A stretch of 6,066 nucleotides of DNA from an uncultured Clostridia bacterium (GTDB taxonomy: Bacteria > Bacillota > Clostridia > Saccharofermentanales > Saccharofermentanaceae), in contig CALEFT010000002.1 in NCBI GenBank assembly GCA_937876985.1, forward strand, positions 1-6,066, given 5' to 3'. The position numbers and the translations under genes are program-made. Numbering within the stretch: position 1 is the first letter of the stretch; each line of letters begins with the position of its first letter. The notes under the pieces were generated by a model. That model searched no databases. It was not told where the DNA came from and was given only the letters and a program-made list of their open reading frames with translations. Shown one piece after another: positions 1 through 4,766 of the stretch.

Positions 1-116
1 GTTATCAGCAGAAAGTTCACCCAGGAGGCCCTGTTTTGATGAACTTCTTGCTGAATTAGGGGTTATCAGCAGAAGGTTCACCCAGGAGCCCCTGTTTTGA
101 TGAACTTCTTGCTGAA
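1..116. repeat. Two tandem copies of a 61-bp-period hairpin repeat
   Basis: Copy 1 is 1-55 and copy 2 is 62-116, separated by the 6 bases TTAGGG. The copies differ at only two aligned positions (14 A versus 75 G; 28 G versus 89 C). Each has a dyad: bases 5-19 pair with 40-54 in copy 1, with one G-T wobble and one A-C mismatch, and an inner CAGG/CCTG stem (22-25 with 30-33) closes a 4-base loop. The 14-to-75 change turns an A-T pair into a G-T wobble, so the fold survives. All frames are broken and the period is not a multiple of three, so it is non-coding. The window opens at the first base of copy 1, so more copies may lie upstream. Function unknown. Confidence 0.85.
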
Positions 117-264
117 CTTGATTTTGTTTGAAAAGTATTCCCAAATGACCAATTCTTGTAATTAGGAATACTTCCGTTACTTACAGCAGCATCTTAGTGC
201 TATTATGTTGTCGCTTTACAAAGAAATTAACATAAGAACTACGAGAACTTACTAAAAAATCGCA
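117..264. other. Non-coding spacer before the tRNA promoter
   Basis: I see no gene here. It is AT-rich and has stops in all frames. The only structure I can support is a 9-bp inverted repeat at 133-173, listed separately. Together with the hairpin repeats at 1-116 and the tRNA leader it makes up the gene-free left end of the window. Confidence 0.7.
133..173. repeat. 9-bp perfect inverted repeat with 23-nt spacer
   Basis: AAGTATTCC at 133-141 is the exact reverse complement of GGAATACTT at 165-173. No T-tract follows, so it is not an intrinsic terminator. It could be a hairpin in a transcript arriving from upstream, or a pair of protein-binding half-sites. No function can be assigned from sequence alone. 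Confidence 0.5.
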
Positions 265-293
265 TTGACAAACAAAAATACCTGTATTACAAT
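265..293 (+). promoter_or_regulatory. Sigma-A promoter for tRNA-Arg
   Basis: TTGACA at 265-270 is a perfect -35 box, followed by a 17-bp spacer and TACAAT at 288-293. This is close to full vegetative consensus, as expected for a stable RNA gene. Transcription should start near position 300, about 48 bases before the mature tRNA, so the 5' leader must be removed by RNase P. Confidence 0.85.
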
Positions 294-347
294 GTTGTGG
301 CTATCGAGAGAGGAACTGATACGTCGGTTCGTTATCGAGATAAACTT

Positions 348-424
348 GCGCCCGTAGCTCAACTGGATAGAGTGTCTGACTACGGATCAGAAGGTTGTGG
401 ATTCGATCTCTGCCGGGCGCGCCA
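348..424 (+). tRNA. tRNA-Arg (anticodon ACG)
   Basis: A complete 77-base cloverleaf can be drawn. The acceptor stem is GCGCCCG (348-354) with CGGGCGC (414-420), perfectly paired. The D stem is GCTC/GAGT with one wobble, and the anticodon stem TCTGA (375-379) pairs with TCAGA (387-391). The T arm is GTGGA/TCTGC around TTCGATC. The 7-base anticodon loop CTACGGA puts ACG at 382-384, which reads CGN arginine codons after A34 is deaminated to inosine. The discriminator is G421 and CCA (422-424) is encoded in the DNA. It has its own promoter upstream and its own terminator downstream, so it is a single-gene unit. Confidence 0.97.
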
Positions 425-428
425 TATA

Positions 429-456
429 AGCCGTTGCAATGCAGCGGCTTTTTTTA
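429..456 (+). terminator. Intrinsic terminator of the tRNA-Arg unit
   Basis: AGCCGTT (429-435) pairs with AGCGGCT (443-449), including one G-T pair, around the loop GCAATGC. A run of seven T starts at 449. It sits five bases after the tRNA CCA end, which separates the tRNA from tig. Confidence 0.9.
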
Positions 457-494
457 TTTGTCTGATTCTTTTCGATAGAGGAGTGTTTTTGTGG

Positions 495-524
495 TTGCAA
501 AAGCATAATTCAATGTGTTACAAT
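495..524 (+). promoter_or_regulatory. Sigma-A promoter for tig
   Basis: TTGCAA (495-500) and TACAAT (519-524) are separated by 18 bp. The -10 region TGTGTTACAATG (514-525) matches the tRNA promoter's TGTATTACAATG (283-294) at all but one base. Transcription would start near 531, giving a leader of about 67 bases before the tig start codon. Confidence 0.7.
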
Positions 525-584
525 GCCTATTCGGTGATACTAGGCAAACTAGATAACTAAGGAATAAATTTTATTAATATATAT

Positions 585-590
585 GGAGGG
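585..590 (+). promoter_or_regulatory. Ribosome binding site that fixes the tig start
   Basis: GGAGGG lies seven bases before the ATG at 598. An in-frame ATG at 583 overlaps this Shine-Dalgarno and has none of its own, so 598 is the better start. Confidence 0.85.
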
Positions 591-597
591 CTTAATA

Positions 598-1911
598 ATG
601 GCTACTATTGAGAAGAAGGAAGGCAGCGTTGTTGTTATTTCTTTGGAGGCAACAAGAGAGGAGTTCGAGGCTGGACTTAAGGAGTCTTACAAGAAGAACA
701 AGAATAAGTTCCAGGTTCCTGGCTTCCGTAAGGGTAAGGTTCCTTATCAGTTAGTACTTCAGTACTACGGAGAGGGCGTTCTTTATGATGATGCAATTGA
801 CTATATTGCTAGCCCAGCGTATGCGCAGGCAGTTAAGGAGAACGACTTGCAGGTTGTTTCTAGACCAAACCTTGACATTCAGTCTATCGACGAGAATGGT
901 ATGAAGTATACTCTCGAGGTTACAGTTAAGCCTGAAGTTAAGCTCGGACAGTACGAGGGTGTTGAGGCTCCATATGAGTCAGTTGAGATTACTGATGAGG
1001 ATGTAGCTAATGAGCTTGAGATGATGCAGAAGAGAAATAGCTCTACTGAGGAAGTAACAGATCGTGCAGTAGTTGATGGCGATACAGTTGTTATCGATTA
1101 CGAGGGCTTTAAGGATGGCGTTGCTTTCGAGGGCGGTAAGGGTGAGAACTACAGCCTTAAGATTGGTTCTGGTAGCTTCATTCCTGGTTTTGAGGAGCAG
1201 ATTATTGGACATAACATCGATGAGGAGTTCGCTATCGAGGTTAAGTTCCCAGAGGAGTATCACGCAGAAGAGCTTAAGGGTGCACCTGCTACATTCAATG
1301 TAAAGATCCACGCTATTAAGGCTACAATTCTTCCAGAGCTTGACGATGAGTTTGCTAAGGACGTTTCTGAGTTCGACACACTTGATGAGCTCAAGGCTGA
1401 CATCAAGGCAAAGAAGACTGAGCAGGCTACAAAGAGAGCAGAGGATGCTTTCGCTAATGAGGTAGTTCGCGTAGTAACAGAGAACGCTGAGGTTGAGGTT
1501 CCAGAGTGCATGGTTGATACTGAGGTTGAGAACATGGCACAGGATCAGGCAATGCGTATGCAGCAGCAGGGCATCGAGCTTGATATGTACCTTAAGTATG
1601 TTGGTCAGACAATGGAGCAGTACAAGGAGTCCTTGCGTCCAGTAGCTAAGGTTCGCGTTAAGACAAACCTTGTTGTTGAGGCTATCACAAACGAGATTAA
1701 GCCAGAAGTTACTGATGAGGACTTTGACAAGGAGTACGAGGCAATGGCTAGTGCTTATGGCATGAAGAAGGAAGACATTGAGAAGGCTCTTGAGGGTTCT
1801 AAGGAGTACTTGAAGGAGACTATCTCTGGTCGTAAGACAGTTGAGACTCTCGTTGCTAAGGCAGTTAAGACAGCTCCAAAGGCAGAGGAGAAGGCTGAGG
1901 ACGCAGAGTAA
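598..1911 (+). CDS. tig: Trigger factor (ribosome-associated chaperone / prolyl isomerase)
   Basis: This is a 437-residue trigger factor, close to the family's usual length (about 430). It is a cytosolic chaperone that docks at the ribosome exit tunnel and shields nascent chains. Three family domains follow in order. The N-terminal ribosome-binding domain (about 1-115) carries the signature GFRKGK at 42-47. An FKBP-type prolyl isomerase domain (about 155-245) contains GDTVVIDYEG (161-170) and SFIPGFEEQIIG (193-204). The helical C-terminal chaperone domain (about 250-425) ends in an acidic/lysine tail. I chose ATG 598 over the in-frame ATG at 583 because the latter overlaps the Shine-Dalgarno GGAGGG. 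Codon use is strongly biased to AAG, GAG and GTT, fitting high expression. It has its own promoter and a strong terminator, so it appears monocistronic. clpP, its common downstream neighbour, is absent. Confidence 0.97.
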   Translation: MATIEKKEGSVVVISLEATREEFEAGLKESYKKNKNKFQVPGFRKGKVPYQLVLQYYGEGVLYDDAIDYIASPAYAQAVKENDLQVVSRPNLDIQSIDENGMKYTLEVTVKPEVKLGQYEGVEAPYESVEITDEDVANELEMMQKRNSSTEEVTDRAVVDGDTVVIDYEGFKDGVAFEGGKGENYSLKIGSGSFIPGFEEQIIGHNIDEEFAIEVKFPEEYHAEELKGAPATFNVKIHAIKATILPELDDEFAKDVSEFDTLDELKADIKAKKTEQATKRAEDAFANEVVRVVTENAEVEVPECMVDTEVENMAQDQAMRMQQQGIELDMYLKYVGQTMEQYKESLRPVAKVRVKTNLVVEAITNEIKPEVTDEDFDKEYEAMASAYGMKKEDIEKALEGSKEYLKETISGRKTVETLVAKAVKTAPKAEEKAEDAE

Positions 1912-1945
1912 TTTGCCCTCGCTTCAAAGTTTTAGGTGATTATTT

Positions 1946-1982
1946 AATACTTGGTTGTCATTTGATAGCCAAGTATTTTTTT
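1946..1982 (+). terminator. Intrinsic terminator of tig
   Basis: AATACTTGG (1946-1954) pairs perfectly with CCAAGTATT (1969-1977), and further weak pairs are possible inside the loop. Seven T (1976-1982) follow. It lies 34 bases after the tig stop and should stop most transcription before clpX. Confidence 0.92.
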
Positions 1983-2003
1983 GCGCACTTTTTCTTGAGC
2001 GTA

Positions 2004-2026
2004 GCCCTTTTCGAAAAGCGTGAGGC
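2004..2026. other. Intergenic hairpin with CG-AAAAG-CG tip
   Basis: GCC (2004-2006) can pair with GGC (2024-2026), and CG (2012-2013) with CG (2019-2020) around the loop AAAAG, with an asymmetric internal loop between the two stems. It contains the 12-bp palindrome CTTTTCGAAAAG (2007-2018). No T-tract follows. The same tip occurs in a better-paired hairpin at 4643-4669, also just after a terminator. Function unknown. Confidence 0.4.
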
Positions 2027-2125
2027 AAAAAACAAATTAGAATGGTGTTCAAGAGTTTTTCGTTGATTCGTTAATATATTGTTATTTGAAAGTCAAAAAC
2101 TTCTCGCTGTTATTATTATCAAGTA

Positions 2126-2134
2126 TGGTAAAAT
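2126..2134 (+). promoter_or_regulatory. Candidate extended -10 promoter for clpX
   Basis: TGGTAAAAT (2126-2134) fits an extended -10 element (TGN followed by TAAAAT), and no convincing -35 lies 16-18 bp upstream. Transcription would start near 2141, about 33 bases before the clpX ATG. A rival is TTGAAA (2086-2091) with TGTTAT (2108-2113) at 16 bp. I prefer the extended -10. Some promoter is needed here because tig ends at a strong terminator. Confidence 0.5.
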
Positions 2135-2163
2135 ATATTAGCCTAATATGAAAATGAAGAATT

Positions 2164-2167
2164 GGAG
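2164..2167 (+). promoter_or_regulatory. Ribosome binding site that fixes the clpX start
   Basis: GGAG lies six bases before ATG 2174. An in-frame TTG at 2162 overlaps this GGAG and would add four residues, so it is an unlikely start. Confidence 0.75.
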
Positions 2168-2173
2168 ATAAAT

Positions 2174-3526
2174 ATGGCTGGAAGTAAATATGGCAATGAA
2201 AACTTTATGGCATGCTCTTTTTGTGGCAGAGCTGAATACGAGATTTCGAGAATGTTTTCTGGAATGAATTCATATATTTGTAGCGATTGTATTCGTGCTG
2301 CGATGGACATCCTTAACGAAGAGGAGATGATGCAGCGCAAGAATAGTAAGTCGCATCAGCGTCCTACAAAACTCAAGACTCCACATGAGATAAAGAATGA
2401 ATTAGATCAATATGTAATCGGACAGGATGAGGCGAAGATTGCTCTTTCTGTTGCTGTATATAATCACTACAAGAGAGTTTTTGCTCCTAATGATCCTAGT
2501 GATGAAGTAGAGATTTCTAAGAGTAACATTTTGCTTCTTGGACCAACTGGTTCTGGTAAGACTTTGCTTGCGCAGACACTTGCAAGGATTCTCGATGTTC
2601 CTTTTGCAGTTGCTGATGCTACTTCTCTTACAGAGGCTGGTTATGTAGGTGAGGATGTAGAGAACATCCTGTTAAAGCTCATAACTGAAGCAGACAATGA
2701 TGTTACTCGTGCAGAGATTGGTATTATTTATATCGATGAGATTGATAAGATTACGAAGAAGGGCGAGAACGTTTCTATCACTAGAGACGTTTCTGGTGAG
2801 GGCGTTCAGCAGGCACTTCTTAAGATAATGGAGAGCACAATTGCGAATGTTCCACCAAAGGGTGGTCGTAAGCATCCAAACGAGGAATGCATTAAGATTG
2901 ATACTACAAATATTCTCTTCATCTGTGGTGGTGCTTTTGATGGACTTGAAGATATTATTACTCGAAGAGTATCTACTCGTCAGTATGGCTTTGGTGCCAA
3001 TGTTTCTTCTAAGGAAGAACTATTTACTGGAGCACATTTCCACGAGGTTATTCCAGAGGATTTGATGAAGTTTGGTCTCATTCCAGAGTTCATTGGACGT
3101 GTGCCTGTAACGGTTGCGCTCGATAAGCTAGACGAGGCAGCACTTGTATCCATTCTTAAGGAACCTAAGAATGCGCTTTTCAAGCAGTATGCAAAGCTAC
3201 TTAAGATGGACAATGTAGACCTAGTATTTACGGATGAAGCTGCTACTGCAATTGCGAAAAAGGCTCTTGAGCAGAAGACTGGTGCTAGAGGACTTCGTTC
3301 TATCATTGAGAACATCATGAGAGACGTAATGTTTGATATTCCTTCTATCGCAGGTGCAAGAACAGTTGAGATTTCAAAAGAGTGTGTAGAAGATGGTGTA
3401 GCTCCACGAATTGTTACATTTGAGGATATGAAGATTAATAAGGCAAAGGAAGAGACTATTGGAGAGACACAGCGCAAGCGCGGTACACGTAAGGCAAAGC
3501 TCGATAATGGTGGTATTGGAGCCTGA
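2174..3526 (+). CDS. clpX: ATP-dependent Clp protease ATP-binding subunit ClpX
   Basis: This is a 450-residue AAA+ unfoldase, a little longer than the usual 420-430 because of a Lys/Arg-rich C-terminal tail (about 421-450). ClpX hexamers recognise tagged or native substrates in the cytosol, unfold them with ATP and feed them to ClpP. An N-terminal zinc-binding domain has C14/C17 and C36/C39. Walker A is GPTGSGKT (123-130), the pore-1 loop GYVG (156-159), and Walker B IIYIDEID (184-191). The pore-2 RKH is at 232-234, the arginine-finger region EFIGRVP at 305-311, and sensor 2 GARGLR at 370-375. All catalytic motifs are intact. One oddity is the ClpP-docking loop, which reads YGF (271-273) where the family normally has I/L/V-G-F. 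ATG 2174 is preferred because the upstream in-frame TTG overlaps the Shine-Dalgarno. No clpP adjoins it. A sugar kinase gene follows 64 bp later with no terminator between. Confidence 0.97.
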   Translation: MAGSKYGNENFMACSFCGRAEYEISRMFSGMNSYICSDCIRAAMDILNEEEMMQRKNSKSHQRPTKLKTPHEIKNELDQYVIGQDEAKIALSVAVYNHYKRVFAPNDPSDEVEISKSNILLLGPTGSGKTLLAQTLARILDVPFAVADATSLTEAGYVGEDVENILLKLITEADNDVTRAEIGIIYIDEIDKITKKGENVSITRDVSGEGVQQALLKIMESTIANVPPKGGRKHPNEECIKIDTTNILFICGGAFDGLEDIITRRVSTRQYGFGANVSSKEELFTGAHFHEVIPEDLMKFGLIPEFIGRVPVTVALDKLDEAALVSILKEPKNALFKQYAKLLKMDNVDLVFTDEAATAIAKKALEQKTGARGLRSIIENIMRDVMFDIPSIAGARTVEISKECVEDGVAPRIVTFEDMKINKAKEETIGETQRKRGTRKAKLDNGGIGA

Positions 3527-3530
3527 TTTA

Positions 3531-3546
3531 ATTATCGGTAGATAAT
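3531..3546. other. Small AT-rich hairpin between clpX and the kinase gene
   Basis: ATTATC (3531-3536) and GATAAT (3541-3546) form a perfect 6-bp stem around GGTA. There is no T-tract, so it does not look like a terminator and the two genes are probably co-transcribed. It could be an mRNA processing or stability element, or chance in AT-rich DNA. Confidence 0.35.
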
Positions 3547-3590
3547 GAGAAGAGAGTACATATTCTAATATATTTTGCGGAGGTAAGTTT

Positions 3591-4553
3591 ATGGCTGGCA
3601 AATATAATATCTGTCTAGATATTGGTGGTACTAAGGTTTTGGGTTGCATCTTCGATGAGAAGGGTGAGATTGTTCATCGCATCAAGAAGAAGACCAAGGC
3701 AGGCGGCGATTCTTCTCAGAATGTAGAGGAAGTAATTATCAGTGTCGTAGATGAGCTAATGAAGGGCTTTGGCATTACTAAGAAGGAAGTAAATGCTATC
3801 GCAGCAGGTGCCCCAGGTGTTATCGATTCTGATAGTGGAATTGTTTTGTTTTCACCAAATCTACCATGGAAGAATTATGATATTGTAACTCCTATCTCCA
3901 AGAAATTTGGTGTGCCTTTCTATATTGGTAATGATGTAAATGTTGGTGTATTAGGTGAGTACAAATATGGCGCAGCAAAGGGTTATTCAAATGTAGTAGG
4001 CTTATTCGTTGGTACTGGCATGGGCGGTGGACTTATTCTTGATGGTAAGCTTTATACTGGCAATGGCTTCAAGGGCGCAGAATTTGGCCACATGATTCTC
4101 AATGAAGAAGGTCCTCGTTGTAATTGTGGACAGAGAGGCTGTCTTGAAGCTTTCAGCTCGAAGCAGGGTATGTCTGATTATATTCGTCAGCAGGTTTCTC
4201 GCGGTAGAGAGTCCATGATGGCTGAGGGAGTAACTAATGGAGTATTCAAAAGTAAGCTTCTTAAGAATTCTCTTGAGCAAAAGGACAAGGTCGCAGTAGA
4301 AGCAGTAGATCGCGCTTGTCACTACCTTGCCATCGCTACAGGAAATCTCATCAATACATTTAGTCCAGAGATTGTTGTCTATGGTGGCGGCGTTATCGAG
4401 GCTTGCGGTAATACTTTCCTTAAGAAGATTACTTCGGAGGTCGATAAGTATTGCATGCCATCTATTAGAAGCACAGTTGAGCTTAAGGCGGCTGCTCTAG
4501 GAGATGACTCTATCCTATATGGTGCTCTTTCGATGATTAACGACCACAAGTAA
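3591..4553 (+). CDS. ROK-family sugar kinase, probable glucokinase
   Basis: This 320-residue protein matches the length of Gram-positive ROK glucokinases, which phosphorylate glucose to glucose-6-phosphate with ATP in the cytosol. It opens almost at once with the phosphate-binding motif DIGGTK (10-15), so there is no N-terminal helix-turn-helix and it is a kinase rather than a ROK repressor. GND (113-115) supplies the catalytic aspartate D115. GTGMGGG (141-147) is the second ATP-site glycine motif. EFGH (164-167) and E186 are the expected sugar contacts. CNCGQRGC (177-184) gives the three zinc cysteines, with H167 as the fourth ligand. The start is supported by GGAGG at 3579-3583, seven bases upstream. 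It probably shares a transcript with clpX and is followed by a terminator. Fructokinase, mannokinase or N-acetyl-sugar kinase activity cannot be excluded within ROK, so no gene symbol is given. Confidence 0.9.
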   Translation: MAGKYNICLDIGGTKVLGCIFDEKGEIVHRIKKKTKAGGDSSQNVEEVIISVVDELMKGFGITKKEVNAIAAGAPGVIDSDSGIVLFSPNLPWKNYDIVTPISKKFGVPFYIGNDVNVGVLGEYKYGAAKGYSNVVGLFVGTGMGGGLILDGKLYTGNGFKGAEFGHMILNEEGPRCNCGQRGCLEAFSSKQGMSDYIRQQVSRGRESMMAEGVTNGVFKSKLLKNSLEQKDKVAVEAVDRACHYLAIATGNLINTFSPEIVVYGGGVIEACGNTFLKKITSEVDKYCMPSIRSTVELKAAALGDDSILYGALSMINDHK

Positions 4554-4595
4554 AAATCATTTCGTTCATAATTTGGTAATAATTATTAAGTTTAC

Positions 4596-4626
4596 AGCCT
4601 GTTTTCCTTGAAAATAGGCTTTTTTT
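4596..4626 (+). terminator. Intrinsic terminator of the clpX-kinase unit
   Basis: AGCCTGTTTTC (4596-4606) pairs with GAAAATAGGCT (4610-4620) over 11 positions, with one G-T pair and a 3-base loop. Seven T follow (4620-4626). It lies 42 bases after the kinase stop codon and closes the unit before the surface-protein gene. Confidence 0.93.
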
Positions 4627-4642
4627 CTTTAGAATTGCCTTA

Positions 4643-4669
4643 ATTCTCTCTCGAAAAGCGAAAGAGAAT
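4643..4669. other. Strong intergenic hairpin with CG-AAAAG-CG tip, no T-tract
   Basis: ATTCTCTCTCG (4643-4653) pairs with CGAAAGAGAAT (4659-4669) at 10 of 11 positions, the exception being C4650/A4662, around the loop AAAAG. Neither strand has a T-run after it, so it is not a standard terminator. It starts 17 bases after the previous terminator's T-tract and lies 22 bases before the next -35 box. It shares the sequence TCGAAAAGCG with the hairpin at 2004-2026. Function unknown; it could be a binding site or a small repeat element. Confidence 0.55.
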
Positions 4670-4690
4670 CTTAGAATTCGTGAATAATAT

Positions 4691-4719
4691 GTGACAAAAA
4701 TTCGAAAAGGGTGTATACT
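4691..4719 (+). promoter_or_regulatory. Sigma-A promoter for the surface-protein gene
   Basis: GTGACA (4691-4696) is one mismatch from the -35 consensus. It is followed by a 17-bp spacer and TATACT (4714-4719). The spacer contains TTCGAAAAG (4701-4709), resembling the motif in the two intergenic hairpins. Transcription would start near 4726, about 41 bases before the ATG at 4767. Confidence 0.8.
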
Positions 4720-4766
4720 CGATGTGGTATTTTATGTTTATTTATAAAAAATGGAGGGTGTTTATA

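Noticed and set aside
1..116. CRISPR array
   Set aside because: The repeats are 55 bases, the spacer is only 6 bases, and there are just two imperfect copies, so the layout does not fit a CRISPR.
348..456. Integration site at the tRNA-Arg gene
   Set aside because: No integrase gene and no repeat of the tRNA 3' end is visible in the window.
297..560. Plus-strand open frame of 87 codons
   Set aside because: It runs straight through the tRNA-Arg gene, its terminator and the tig promoter, and has no ribosome binding site.
583..597. Upstream in-frame ATG for tig
   Set aside because: It overlaps the Shine-Dalgarno GGAGGG that serves the ATG at 598 and adds five residues atypical of trigger factor.
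2085..2097. CtsR heat-shock operator before clpX
   Set aside because: There is one AGTCAAA heptad (2091-2097) but no second direct heptad at the required spacing; TTTGA-AAG-TCAAA is an inverted arrangement instead.
2162..2173. Upstream in-frame TTG start for clpX
   Set aside because: It overlaps the GGAG that serves ATG 2174, and the longer form adds only four residues.
2980..3477. Minus-strand open frame of 165 codons
   Set aside because: It lies entirely opposite clpX, has low-complexity Ser-rich content with no recognisable domain, and reflects the codon bias of the real gene.
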